A DNA stretch of 64,000 nucleotides, taken from Polytrichum commune (Eukaryota > Streptophyta > Polytrichopsida > Polytrichales > Polytrichaceae). This document shows positions 1 to 12,149 of the stretch, in pieces. How positions within the stretch are numbered: position 1 is the first letter of the stretch; every line of letters begins with the position of its first letter. Under the pieces are notes generated by a model, which was not told the origin of the DNA, did no database searches, and worked only from the letters and a program-made list of their open reading frames with translations. A program made the position numbers and the translations under genes. The stretch covers positions 10,978,501 to 11,042,500 of the forward strand of contig OX485808.1 in assembly GCA_950295325.1 (NCBI GenBank). The letters are read 5' to 3'.

Positions 1-1190
1 GAATGAATCAATATTAGACCAAGTATCTTTGGATAATGGGATGCTTTCATGTGTATACAATGCTTGCAAGAAATGAAAAGAAAAATAAACATATGTCTTA
101 AATTATCAATGTGAATTCAAGCTTGTTGGTCATATTTTGTATAAGAGTTTCCTTGATACAGGCTAGTGTAATAAGTTAACAAAATATAACTGAATTTGGT
201 TATTTATATGAAATGCTTTGTAACCAAATAAAAAATGTTATATTGAAATTTTTCTTCATTTATTTGTATTACTTACCTTGCAGTAGGTGGGCTATGTTTG
301 CATATAGAATATGGGTTTTTATGGTGGGAGGAGTATTGGTGTGTGTTTACTATCTAGTTCTTTTGTGTTCAATACGAGGCATGTGAGATATTTTATGGTT
401 GTTTGATGTATAATTATTTTTATTTTTTTCCAATATTATATGGGGGAATGTGAAGGCTTACAAAGTAAGTTGATACTCCTTGAGTGTATGGCTCCTCTCA
501 CCAAGCAGTATTACTATCAGTGGATTAACGTTCCACCCTTGGGCTTGGATTCCTTCAAAGAGTGGATCATGTTTGTCATGTTTTGTTTTGATGGTTTGTT
601 CCATGTATCTTTCATATATGGATGTGAATACAATCATTTGAATGGTAAGATTGAATGCAAGTATTAGTGGTCATGTTTGCTCAAACGCAGCTCCCTTTAT
701 GTATAAGATATTTGTTGGGTGCTTGCAAGAGGTACCTCTTCACAAATAGCCTCAAGAATAAAGACCCCTAGTGGTTGTAAACATTGACTATATAAATATA
801 TAATGCCTCCTATGAAAGATAGTGCCCATCCATTCTACAAATTAATTATACACCAAGTAGGTTTGGAATTTGAAAATAGCTTTTCTTCATGCTTTTTCAC
901 AACTCACAAATGCAAGGCCAATTGGTTTTGTCAACACCAGTGTTGCACAAAGATGCTCATATAAGTGCACAAATTTCCATCTTGGATACACAATCCTAAA
1001 TCATAAACACCATTGTGATATTTTGCATGACCAGTCAAGAAGACCACTGTAACCCCTAATTTCTCAAGAAACCTATTTTTGGGTTGATGGATGATTTCTT
1101 CCCTACATTAACCCCACCTAACTCATTCATCCACAACAAAAATAACTATAAACAAAAAGCCATCATAGATATTTACCCATAGACACATGA
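1..1190. other. Unannotated A+T-rich sequence
   Basis: No open frame here resembles a known protein family, and the ORFs present are short (75 codons or fewer). I saw no TIR pair, tandem array or RNA gene. The sequence runs into the first copy of repeat family G at about 1192. Confidence 0.5.
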
Positions 1191-1191
1191 G

Positions 1192-1905
1192 TCGTGCAAT
1201 TTGGAGATGATTAGAATGTGGGAAGAAATGTCAAAGTGGGAAGTGGTCATGATTTTGTTGTGTTGGGGGCTCATGTGAGGGTGTTGACTTTAATCCATGG
1301 TTGCCAATCCAATGCAAACTTCGCATGAACATCAATGATGTTTGTTTTGGTCAAAAAGAAATATTTAATTAATGTTCATGTACGAGCGGCCTTTGTGCTC
1401 ACATTGGCCATTCATTTTGACATTTGGTTACTCTCAAGTTTTTGGGGAATTCTTTGCATATATGTGGTTAGAAACATGGGATGATTTACATACTACAGAT
1501 GGAAGGTGGTTACCCTATTGTGATTTGCACATTTTGGCATGAGAATTTGTGGAGGTACTCAACTATGGAGTTGTACCCATCTAGTGGATCACATACACAA
1601 GCATTCCAATCATCTTCCAAGTGAATTTGATGGGTCAAAGGTCTTTTTTGGAGAATAATACATGGCATTTTCTCGTGCATCCCTTCCTTCAATTGTTAGA
1701 ATACACAAATCCAAATAGTTATTCATGCCCATTTGCCCCCTCGAAACAACTCATCTCCCATGTTTCAAGATCCTACAAGTAGATCTCATTTCACCTCAAA
1801 ACTTGTCCATGAAAATTTCACAACCAACTTCAATGAAATGCACTCAAAACAACCTTTCATAGGCTTGGGAAGTTAGGGGTTAATTAACATGGCACATCAC
1901 TTCTC
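1192..1905. repeat. Repeat family G, copy 1
   Basis: About 0.7 kb that aligns in the same orientation with 32225-33010. Shared blocks include the segment around 1628-1690 (compare 32428-32500), the run around 1740-1870 (compare 32830-32960), and the closing block near 1835-1875 (compare 32940-32990). Divergence is substantial, with indels. No coding capacity or terminal repeat was found, so the class is unknown; it could be a non-autonomous DNA element or part of a larger retroelement. Confidence 0.6.
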
Positions 1906-2794
1906 ATGCCACACTAAACTAGATAATTAGTGTATTATGCTTCGAACAAAGCATGTGGCAAAGTATACTAAGTTGAAAATTTCACGACCATTGTTCTCAA
2001 TTCTCCCATCAAGCAGTTTATGATGAAGTCAAAACTCCGACAGTAGTGACAAATAATACTGACCTGACAAATGCATCTAAGAGCTTATGAATTATCATAG
2101 TTCCTAAATTTCTTCAAGCTTCACATCATTTAACAAGATCACAATATCAATGAAGGTAGAGCCTTACAGAAACAAGGTTGTGAATAATTAAGAAAACTAA
2201 ACCCACGTGTTGACAAAATCATGGACCTGGACCTCACATTTCAACGCTGGAATCCTCTCTTACCCAAAAAGACTCTAGATTAAAAAAAAAAAGGATAATC
2301 TTCTTGCAAAACCAATGATGGGCCATTCCCAATTGTCCATGTCAATTGACAATATAAAAATCTTAGCTTGCCTATCTTGTGACAAGTAATGTTTTGAGAT
2401 GACGGTCCAAGTTGAAAAATCTTGATTTTCTACCGTTTTCTACCTTGTGATGGGTGCAAATTCCAAACCGGTTACCAAGTGACCATGACAATCCAATAAT
2501 TTACACTCAACAACTATAATATCATTTTTGGTACCCACAAAATGACACACATCCCACTCAAGGTTGATGCCGAATGAACACCATATAAAGCAGGCCACAT
2601 CTACACACAGCTACTAAGATATACGTACCCAAAACCAACACATAACTTAAAACTAACAACAAGTACCATCGTCATAGCCCCCCAATGACAATATGATAGT
2701 GGTACACATTGTCGGTTTTGGGTATATGTACCTTATACAAGGCAGTTGAGATGTCTGGTACCAGTGTGGACCCATGAACTGGCTATTAGTTCCA

Positions 2795-2985
2795 GAAGAA
2801 CTGGTTGAATTTGAGAAGTAACCGGTTGACTTCAGGAAAATTACCAATCATTCTAGAGGATTGTAGAGAATACACCTCAAATTAATAAAGAAAAACCAAA
2901 AGATGTCAACATGTAACTGGTTGGACTTGGAGTCACTGGGATCTCAACCAATTTTATGCCCAAAAATCTCCCTGGACACTGGTGT
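2795..2985. repeat. Repeat family H, copy 1
   Basis: About 190 bp sharing an ordered set of blocks with 50485-50695: a CCGGTTGA-type motif repeated within about 30 bp, a stretch ending ATACCTCAAATTA, and a stretch containing TTATGCCCAAAAAT. Both copies are in the same orientation. No ends or coding potential were found. Confidence 0.55.
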
Positions 2986-2989
2986 GGCC

Positions 2990-4285
2990 GGCCCCTCGGC
3001 CTCGCATGATGGCATGCTGCATTCTCATAGAACATGTAAAACGAGTTTGACAGTTTTACCCCAAAATTAGATGTTGAACCTGCTCAAGAGTGCCCCAAAT
3101 CTTCACTGTGAAATGTCACATGTCATACATTAAAAACGAATAAAAATAAAAATAAAAAGTCATGTCACAACAGTATAACACTTTCAGGTATACAGATTCA
3201 CAATCCGAAGTATAAATATGATACATTCCATCTCAACTTAAGACTACATGACATACATATATAGTACATGCACCTACCAGCACTGCAATAAGGAGCTCAA
3301 ATAAAATAACACAGAAGAGTCTTGCCACCAAGTAATCCAAATTGCAAAGTCACCTCAAAAGTAAAATACAAGGACACACTGGTCATGATGAAGATTTATA
3401 TATATACTTTACACAGAAGAACAGATCACTCAAGTCCTACTATTTCCTTCAAAATAGGCCAGCAAGTCATGCAAGGACACACTTCTATGTGCTAGAAGTG
3501 CATGGAGGGCTGCCAAGTAGACATCCTGCTTCCAAAACAATAATAGTTAAAAAATAGACTTATATAACGGACTTAACAATTTCCATTCGTCAAGTCCAAG
3601 AACATGGAAGAGGAAGCTCAAAAGTTAAGGGATTGATTTGAAGAAATGCAGTCGATGAAACAAAAATCCGCTCTGAAATCAAGAAACTATTGGCAAGACT
3701 TCAACCAAAGTTTGGGGATTACTCTTTGTGAAGTAGGATGATTGATACACCCTCGACAAGTTCCTCCATGCTGTACTTTTAGATTAGCTGAAGCGTAAAC
3801 TCCTTGAATCATAAGTGTTTTGATTGTAAAGTGCCCTAGTGTTAACATATATTTAATGAAAAACTACTTGACGATTGGAGATAGAACAATTTACATACAG
3901 CAATCAGCTCCATTTAGTTTTATGTACACCATGCCTCCATTTCTTTTACATTGATGATTCTTAATTTCTACCTACAATCTGTTACCAAGGATGCCTCCAT
4001 CAATTCTCGCGTTATTATCATACATATTATTGTTCCTCCTGTGTCAGACTGTGTCTACACTCTTCAAAAGGAAGTAGAGCCAGAAAATAAACAGATGTGA
4101 GATGGCTTACAAACTGCACAAGCTCAATACAAGATTACAACCGGGTTATATTTTAAATAATATCATTGGGTGCAGTGCCATCCCGCCTTATAAGCTGCTG
4201 AAGAACGGGTATAATAAAAAATGAAGTAAATAGACTCGAAATAGTCTACATATTATTAATGACCTAAAGTTACAGTTGGTGGATA
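2990..4285. other. Unannotated A+T-rich sequence downstream of the seryl-tRNA synthetase relic
   Basis: No recognisable gene. This is the 3' side of the minus-strand seryl-tRNA synthetase locus, so it may include former 3' UTR or flanking DNA. The ORF at 3342-3557 (71 codons) has no recognisable motif. Confidence 0.4.
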
Positions 4286-4405
4286 TCAGGTGCACTTATC
4301 AGGTGTACTGAGTGCAATACCTATGCTATTTTTCTTCACTTCAGCCACAGGTGCTGCCACCGGATTGTCAGCACCATCTTTATTCACTTCAATGGTTTCT
4401 GCAAC
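4286..4405 (-). other. Possible last coding exon of the seryl-tRNA synthetase relic
   Basis: On the minus strand a good acceptor (CATGCAG) at 4406 is followed by 39 open codons and a TGA. They encode a charged tail starting VAETIEVNKDGADNP and continuing through an APVAEVKKN stretch. Plant cytosolic seryl-tRNA synthetases end in variable Lys/Ala-rich tails, so this may be the original C-terminus, cut off from the rest by the transposon insertion beginning at 4535. I did not find the exon for the conserved motif 3 region. The link to the gene is inference from position, strand and reading frame. Confidence 0.3.
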
Positions 4406-4534
4406 CTGCATGGGAATAATCACAACGCTTCAGGAGACACGATTTTAGCGGCAGAGAAGCAAGTTAGAAATCGTCCTGCTAGAACCCCCGACAACAAATA
4501 TATGAAAACAACTCTGATTTACAAACTACTAGTA

Positions 4535-4945
4535 CAGTAATCTCCCGCTTAAGTACGCAACCTGAACATGCGCAGTTTGTGCGTACTTAGCTGGTAGGTG
4601 CGTACTTTAGGGTTTCCCAAATTGCTTGTGTTTCACTATAGTTGGTAGGTGCGTACTTTAGGATTTAGGGTTTCCCAAATCGCTATCACTTGTGTTTCGC
4701 TATAGCCAGTAGGTGTGTACTTTAGAGTTTAAGGTTTCCCAAATCGCTTGTGTTTCGCTACAATGTCGAAGAAACCAAACGGAAAGCGTCTCAATGAGCA
4801 TCAACGTTGCGAAATCATCTTGAAGCTTAGCAGAACGAATACTCCGAGTAAAAGGGCTCTAGCCCGAGAGTACATCACTAGTGAAGGCGATGTTAACACT
4901 CAGGAACTGAATGTTGGTTTAGAAAACGGAGTTATATTCTAGGGG
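4535..4945 (+). mobile_element. Truncated pogo/Tigger-type DNA transposon, 5' end and N-terminal transposase fragment
   Basis: The left end reads TA then CAGTAATCTCCCGCTTAAG at 4533-4553, the type of terminus used by Tigger/pogo elements, which duplicate TA on insertion. From 4763 an open frame encodes about 45 residues of a CENP-B-like N-terminal helix-turn-helix domain, including KRLNEHQRCEIILKLSR and PSKRALAREY. The frame then leaves the family and stops at 4940. No right TIR, DDE domain or C-terminus was found, so the element is truncated. It lies on the opposite strand inside the 3' part of the seryl-tRNA synthetase relic. The leader holds three degenerate direct repeats, listed separately. 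Confidence 0.75.
4593..4762 (+). repeat. Three degenerate ~55-65 bp direct repeats in a Tigger leader
   Basis: The unit GGTAGGTGCGTACTTTAGG plus a TTTCCCAAATCGCT block and TGTGTTTCGCTATAG recurs three times between the left TIR and the transposase start codon at 4763. The GTGCGTACTT core also occurs in the TIR region near 4580, so these are probably expanded subterminal repeats, which often serve as transposase binding sites. Confidence 0.7.
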
Positions 4946-5079
4946 TTTTGACTATTTCTATTACAAAAAGGCAATCAATTGCTCCATTTCCAGGTTCATA
5001 CAACTTGCAAATTAAACATTTTTTAAAAATGACTATTGAGTTCAATATGCATTCAAATAGAAGTCAAAATGATACAGAC

Positions 5080-8031
5080 CTTTTTTTAACCATAACAAAT
5101 CTCAAGATTTCTCGACTGAAAATCTGTGCAATTCGAGCATGATACAAGCCCTTTGTACTTCTGTGATGCTGGAAACCATGCCTCTAGAACATATTTCTTT
5201 GCAGCACTGTCATTCAGTGCTCCTGAAACCATGGACACCACTTGATATGGGAGGCCCAATTGAAAAAAACCCACAGATATAAATCACATGCGACTTCTAC
5301 ATGCAACAAACCCATACCAACATACCCTACTCTGGATAAAGCATCTACAGCAGATGAACTCCTGTTTCAGGTATCACCTACACCTTTAGTCTTGAAAACA
5401 ACAATGCCCATGATTGCTGATGGTTCTGACTGAGAAATCTACTTGAGTGATTGACCTCAAGAATGAAAGTCAAGACATCAAATTGGGCATAAAAGGATCA
5501 CAAATCTGCACAAGAAACAACCTGGGCTTTAAACTGGAGGGCAGATGACAAAGAGAATATGATACCTGTTGATAGAAATCTCCAGAGTCCTTCAGCATTT
5601 CCTCATGCATCTTCCAAGAATCATTGTCAAAAGGGCTAGTCATACACAACTGCTCCACTTTCTCAAACTGATGCACTTGGAAGATTCCAAGCATGTCCCT
5701 TCCACTTCCTTCCTAAAGCATGTTGAGTAACCAGCAGATATATATCACCAGAAAACAAAAATTGCACAATGCATATACCAACAAGTAAACAATCAAGGAA
5801 GAGAATTGCTATGCGAGAAAGTAACACTGGAGGGAAATGCAATCAGTCACCTGCTACTATTAAGGAAAGACAAATCAAACTGTACAATAAATGAGAGCCA
5901 AGATGTACAATCATGGCAGGAAAGACCACTTCCAACACAGTAAACTGATTGAGGACATGGATGTCTCGTTTTGTAGTTGCTCTAGGTGCTAACATTCAGC
6001 AGAACTGCTCTATATTGTGTCAAATGAAATGGGCATTGTGGATTTGTAGTTGATGGGCAAGGTCTTTGGATTCATCCAATTGTTCCGATGCAGAGCACAC
6101 AAAGGTTGTTCAACTGAGCACATGGTATGTTGCTTCAAGAATGCTACAGACTGCATTGAGAAGGAACAAAGTTTAAGAACGGGTACCATATTCCAAAAAA
6201 ATTCAATCCCTTCTATTCTAGACTGACATAAGATGGATCACAATCCTTACTCCTGTTTTGGAGTTTCTCTTCGGTTTCTTACTTTGTAAAGCTCCTCATC
6301 AAACTGTGCCAGCTGGGCACACTGGGCCATAACATCCTGTCGCATGAAAAAGGGGGTCTGCAACAGTGTATAACCTCGCTGGGCTAGGAAGGCTAAGCCA
6401 AAATTAATCAGAGCCTGGTTCAACAAAACTCCATAATGCATTAGAAAGTATCCCGGCAATATCTGCCCCTACATTATTGCAGCAAGCAGAAGCCCAAAAA
6501 TCAGGGCAAGATCTTCATCTCACTTCGAGGTAGACACAACTAGACAAAATCAACGCTCCACACTCCAAGCCAAACCTATTGATCAAATCACAGAGCACAC
6601 TCACCCCACAGCAAGTGATATATCTAATTTGACCTCCAGAAAAGAGCTTGGAACAGTCCAGTCCCAATTTACAGACACTCGCAGTCCAGAGGAACACTTC
6701 AAAGAGCCGTTGATTGTACCTGCTTCGAGCTCAACAATCCCCAAGTAATTGACAAGGTCTACATGGCCCAGTAGTCCTGCTTCTTCTCTAGGAGTTCCCC
6801 ATGTGCGCACAACCTTGTTATTGACCTATCCAGAAAAGTTCACATAATCAGATATTATCCGCATATTTGTTGCGACCCCAATCTAGATGTAAATCATTGG
6901 CACTAGTACCCCTCTCCCATGCCACCATGCCAAAGAGATTAGGCAAAGGAAAAATTAAACAAAAACAAGAGATCCACATCATGACAAAAGTGAAGAATTC
7001 CCTGGCCACATGACTCAAGTGCAAACTTGTGATTGCAGCGGTGCAAAGGAGAAGACCTCTTGAAGAAAGTTGCTCTTTTACATGTGTGCATACAAACCGC
7101 CTTCCATTTCTCAGGCATCTAAGTGTCACATTGACTAACCTACAGGCCGCCTCCGATTCTCAAGCATCACTTTGAGAATTGACTTACTCGGGAGTCATTT
7201 TCCCTACTCGCTATGGGGAACTATCCACTTTTCGGTTCAATTCTGCAAGTGGCACTTCCTCCTCATGGCTCCAATGGTAAAACATCCGACGACCAATAAG
7301 AGATTGTTTTTTCTTCCCTGCTTCTAGTGCCCCCATTTTTATTTTTATTTTAAAGTAAATAAAACCCATCTTACATTGGAACCCCACTATGGCCAATCAA
7401 GGCAAAAACGCACTACTTATTTGAGATGGAGCATAGAGCCTGAAACCCTGGAACTTCTCTCAACTGAGAGCCTCCACTGCTGCTAAAGCCTCAGCAACTT
7501 CCTTCTCCTTCACAATTTTGTCTTCCTCCAGTTTGCTCTTCTGAGCCATAAGCTCGGGAGCCTCTTCTTTGCCTGCAAGAAGAAAGTCCACAACACAATT
7601 ATCATCAATGTGTCCACATCATAAGTCCGGAAACCATACACATCCTCAAAATATACTGGAGTGAAGAACCAATTGAAGGAGACATAAAAAAAACTTACCA
7701 TACGCTCTCGCTTGATGGCATTGTTCACCTCCTTCCGTATATTGTCCAGGTCGTACTGACCTGCACACAATTCACCAACTCACCGATCCACACTCAAATC
7801 GACACATTTCATTTACCTGAGGTTATATCTCTCCGAATTGAGAATTGTAGAATCAACAAACAGGACTTTCACTTCTGAGCCAAGGATTTGGGCATTACGT
7901 GAGCGCCATTGTTTGTCAAGGACGATGATTTCGTCGACGAGCTCGACGCTCGCGAAGCGGCGACGCTGAGAGTCGCGGATGAGTTCAGAATCTTGGCCCT
8001 TCTCCTCGCGGAACATATTGATGTCCAACAT
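5080..8031 (-). pseudogene. Cytosolic seryl-tRNA synthetase, unprocessed pseudogene
   Basis: A class II seryl-tRNA synthetase charges tRNA-Ser in the cytosol. Exons recognised on the minus strand: 7899-8031 (N-terminus MLDINMFREEKG), 7699-7760 and about 7465-7572 (coiled-coil arm), 7188-7242 (badly eroded), 6720-6825 (VVRTWG to VELEAG), 6283-6468 ([29 protein letters not shown]), about 6010-6150 (eroded; EQPLCA and WMNPKTLPI survive), 5566-5712 (motif 2 side, MLGIFQVHQFEKVEQ), and 5080-5259 ([20 protein letters not shown]). Most junctions keep GT/AG. Lesions: a phase mismatch between exons 2 and 3; exon 4 out of frame throughout; an apparent 8-bp loss after ADIAG in exon 6; the acceptor before 5259 reads AA; the codon after CYG is TAA (5086-5088) where the family has a Gln codon; the motif 3 exon was not found. 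Retained introns indicate segmental duplication, not retrotransposition. An intact copy presumably exists elsewhere. Confidence 0.88.
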
Positions 8032-8242
8032 GATATCAACTCCAAATCTTCAATTCACACCCAACAATTCGGTTTGTACTCAACATACGGAAGAAAGTGA
8101 GTAATTTGGCATGCGAGCAACTTGGCTGCTCACTAGGGTTTAGGGTGGGTTTACACTTAGCTCCATGACAACAAAAAAACTCCAAATTTGAGCTTCAAAA
8201 TCCCCACCGAGAGCACAATTTTGGAGCCAAGGAGTTTACGCC

Positions 8243-8420
8243 AACGTAGATGGGTCTTAAATGGTTACTTTACCGATAAGTACACTTCTCCTGGATGTAA
8301 AACACACGATTAGTACAAGATGGTTAGTAAATATAAATCGAGGTCGTAGCCACATCGCTCATACTTGTTGGTAGGGTTCGTGGTTTAAGGTTGTTGCCCA
8401 TCATTATCTTCATCCAAGGT
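8243..8420. repeat. Repeat family C, copy 1 (short)
   Basis: Begins with GTAGATGGGTCTTAAATGG and continues through a TACAAGATGGTTAGTAAAT block and a GTCGTAGCCAC block. The same ordered blocks occur at 40597-40990, 44177-44560, about 55350-55700 and, weakly, 63395-63470. No coding capacity and no clear termini. Confidence 0.6.
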
Positions 8421-9239
8421 CAAAAAGGGTTATCATAATTTGTCACATTTTTCATCAATGAAGGTGCAATTTCATTCATAATTTTTAGATTTTGTTCATG
8501 AGTTGATTGGTTGTGTTTAAGAATCAATTCAAGTAGGTGGATGACACACTCTGCAAGACACACTCAACACTTAGTTTTGGTTAGAAGGTCCACCAATCCA
8601 CCAATCCACCACCATCACCTTTGCTTTCATTGCTAAGCTACTTTGGTAGTGACAACACTCGTGTTAGCCACGCCCTATCTTCGAGACGTTGTTTCATGTC
8701 GCATTATCTCATGCCAATACTTTGTTGTTTGGCCACAAATAATTTAGCCGTTAGGACCCAAGTCATAAAGTCATGTGTATATACCCAATTAATATATGCA
8801 AAAATGGCACACCGACTACATGGTGTTCTTTCTACCCTTCCACCCCTTCTCCCCTCACCCACAGCTGTTGCTCCCTCTCAACGTACTAGCTCTACTAGTT
8901 GTGACTTTGCTCCTCTTCATGAAGTGTCTTCGGCATTGTCCCCTCAAGAGCCTTCTCGTTCCTCCCCATCTACTAAGTCTGAACTCTTAGGCCCAAAAGA
9001 AATTTGAGTTACAGTACCTATAACAATATTATTCACGACATCCATGGAAAATGCAGAATTATGAAGGACTTATGCCTCATGGGCGAAATGGCCGGTTACA
9101 CCCCCGCCCCTCAAGGACCTACTTGGTTGGGCCAAAATACACCTCCTTTCTTCTTTCTCCAAACATGTCATGCAAGAAAAAGGTTTTTTTAGGTTCACTT
9201 CTCTCAGGTTGCTTGGAGAACACACACTTTGGCCACCAA

Positions 9240-9720
9240 GGATTTTGGGTACAATCACCAAGATTTGTGGTTTCGGCCATGGACTAAATACATCCATGAG
9301 TTGCAAGCACGGGATAGACCATCCCAAGTCCCAATTTTGGGCTCAAGTGGGTCTCCTCATGGACCATTTCCATAATCCAGCTTTCCTATAGACCATAGGT
9401 TCCCAACTTGGAGAAGTTATTAAGATTGACATGTCAAGGATTTATGCCTCGCGTACTTGGGGGCCTTGTTTAATTGTTGGTTAATTAAAACTTTGCCCCA
9501 TCATATCAAGCATCCAAGGATTGACGACATTGGTAAAGTCTGGCACCCAGTCTTCTTCTATGGGTTTCGGGACCACTACAACAAATGTAGGTCAAGGTTA
9601 CATCACATTCGAGATTGCCCTCACTGTCATTAGGGTGAAATGCTACCATCTAAAAATCTGCAGGATTTTCCCCCACCACCAGGGCGGTCGGAACCTTCAA
9701 CATCGGACTAACCTATCTCC
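9240..9720 (+). pseudogene. LINE ORF1-like (gag-like) fragment with zinc-knuckle remnant
   Basis: ORF1 proteins of plant LINEs bind RNA and carry a CCHC knuckle. In one frame the region around 9530-9630 reads GKVWHPVFFYGFRDHYNKC followed by RSRLHHIRDCP. This matches the usual layout of a hydrophobic W-x-P-V stretch followed by C-x2-C-x4-H-x4-C, but the second cysteine is lost. Upstream frames show matching pieces interrupted by stops. It precedes the endonuclease and RT relics and belongs to the same element. Confidence 0.6.
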
Positions 9721-10686
9721 ATTCTTGGGCCATAGTTGCCCCCTTTGCTGATGGGTAAGCAAGCCATGCGTCATAGATATTGTCATGCTCAACACACATG
9801 ACATGCATCATTACAACCTCACAGTCTACACCTCGGCTCACTTGCTCATCCGCCTCGTCCAACATCACCTCTGTTTTTCCCAATGTTGTGATCAACGGTA
9901 GTACCCATTGTGAGTTTGGAAACAACCCCAACCCATAATCAAGGTTCGGATGACGACGTTACCCCTCGCCGCCACCCCAACGCCAACCATCCTTTCTTTA
10001 GCAGCCTTTGGCAAGACCACATCTACAAGTCGTTTCTTGTCAAACATTCATGCTGCTCTTAGGATCTACTAGACAATTTATGAGTCTCATTGGCACCAAT
10101 GGTGATCCTCTATAGGGCATTGGCCATGCAATTTCTATCCCAATTATCCTTAAGCATGCACCAATCTCTAGAGCCATGCATTTTCTAGCTACTGATCTAT
10201 AAGATCCTAGAGGTCCTCTTGAGCGCTTCACGATAGAGGCCTAGATTTCACCATGGGAATGGACTTTGCAAGATGCGCGCCAACACTTGGTTATAGAGAA
10301 TGTTCTCATCCTTTGTTGCTTGTTCACAAAACAATACTCACACTTGCCTATGGATACCCCTTATAGTTGTCAATCCCTAACATTTGGTGCTCCATCCAAC
10401 TAAACAATTCCAATGGCAACCTTGTCCAACTCATACATAGCAAGACAACGGGTAGCATGGTCAAAATATCGACGGACATTGATAGGTGGGGCTCTTCCTT
10501 TGGATTTGATCTAGCACATTATTGCTCTCCGAGTGTTACACCACCCAGTGTTCGCCGTTATATGCCCCTCTTGATGAAGGACTCCATCGTCCCTTCCCCA
10601 TGATTACCCAGCCTTGCTTCTTTTCCTAGAACCTATAAAATGTAGGTCAAGGGGAGGAAGGCATTTGCAAACGCCGCGCCATAGTA

Positions 10687-12060
10687 CAATCTAACCTTGA
10701 TAATGTCACACCATCCGTTTCACCAAATAGAGTGATATAAACAAGGTGTGACATATTTGATAATGTCACATTTTGAAGATTTGTGCATAATGTGATATTA
10801 TCAAAAAAAATAGCTAGAAAATCAAACTAAAATTACAATGTAAAAAAGAAAATAACAAATACGAGACTTCAATGTTTTTGAATGTAAAATCTAATTCAAA
10901 ATTGTGAATAGCAACAAGAGCACATCATAATGTGTCGTTGGGATCAGGTAAAGACCTCTCACTAGAGACAAAGAAGCTTCTAATGTCACATTGTTTTGTT
11001 GATGTTAAATGTGCAACACCAATTCTAATGAGTTTGTCATGGATTTTTTCCATTCCTAACATCTCTAGAGTGTTGAAAATTTGAGAACCTTGGCTAGCCA
11101 TAAAATTCAAAACATCTTTAGCATATTTTTGTGCATCGCTTAGCTTCACTACTTTAGACTCATCATCACTGCTATCAACAATCAATGGGTCTACTTCCAT
11201 GGAATCAAGAACATGTTCGCCATCTTGCACTAATTACACAAGCTCCTCATTATAATATTCCACCTCAAAATCATCTCCACCTTCCATGTTTATGTACTCC
11301 AAAGGACAAAGCTTTTCTACAGGCTTGCCTTCGACATCCAAACCCAAATTCAATGCGGCAATGAGATTGCCCAATTCCAAAGTTGCTTCCTCCATTTTGG
11401 ACTTCATACGTTCATCAAAATTGTTGATATCTGCATTCCACTCTGTAGGCAATATGGCGGACTTTCTCCAACAATTTCTAATGGTTTGATCATCTAATCC
11501 ATGCCATGCCGCCACACACCAAACTAATTAACCAATGATAAACAACCCTCTAACTTAGTTTACAGATTTTGCTAAACAAAATTGGGGATCTCCCTTTACT
11601 TCCCAAATGTGAGTACCTTCTAAAAACCCCAATTCTAGCTCCGTGAAGCAAAATTCCTTGGTTTCTTCTTCTTGTGCCCACATGCGTGAACACCGTGAAA
11701 ACACCGTGAAAAGACACACAGTTGAACACATGTGACGGAAGGTGGGGTGCATAGAGGCCGAGAAGCTTGACAACGCCGTGAAAGGGTTGGTGCATGATCA
11801 AGTTCCAAGAATAGCATTGCATTTATCACAGGGGCGGCGCATGACCCTTTCGGCTACTACAATCTATCCATCCAACCATCACATACAATCCATCCATACT
11901 TGGTATTATCACATTTACACTACGGATTTTGGAAAAAAATAATGACATTACCAAGGGTGATAGGGATAATAACGAGGGAGTTTTACACTATGAAAATCGG
12001 TTTCAAACTTTTAGGTGACAATATCAATGTGTTCTATTAACAAGGGTGACATTATCAAAA
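10687..12060 (-). mobile_element. Tigger/pogo-type DNA transposon, internally deleted, 1374 bp
   Basis: The ends are inverted repeats: the left reads CAATCTAACCTTGATAATGT and the right, reverse-complemented, CAGTCTAATTTTGATAATGT. Each is flanked by TA (10685-10686 and 12061-12062), the target duplication of the Tc1/mariner superfamily. Inside, the minus strand encodes the C-terminal third of a transposase. The catalytic DDE core is missing, so the copy is non-autonomous. It sits between ORF1 and endonuclease remnants of the surrounding LINE, so it inserted later. Confidence 0.85.
10925..11515 (-). pseudogene. Tigger/pogo transposase C-terminal remnant with PIP-box
   Basis: Two consecutive minus-strand frames, 11234-11515 (93 codons) and 10925-11230 (101 codons), separated only by a TAA and one base. 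The first starts with AAWHGLDDQTIRNCWRKSAI, the segment after the DDE domain in pogo/Tigger proteins (W-x3-T-I-x-N-C-W). An acidic region follows. The second frame has DSSDDES, a VVKLSDAQKYAKDVLNFM helix, and near its end QCDIRSFF (10970-10993), which fits the PCNA-interacting consensus Q-x-x-[ILM]-x-x-[FY]-[FY]. Drosophila pogo transposase is known to bind PCNA through such a motif. The N-terminal DNA-binding domain and catalytic core are absent. Confidence 0.8.
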
Positions 12061-12149
12061 TTAGACTGTAGATTCTCTACATTGCACTCAACCTCAACTC
12101 AACAACATATTTTTCAGGAACTTCACATATCAAATAAGGATTGCCTCTC

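Noticed and set aside
5080-8031. A functional seryl-tRNA synthetase gene
   Set aside because: Premature TAA, a mutated acceptor, a frameshifted exon and a missing motif 3 exon cannot be reconciled with a working product.
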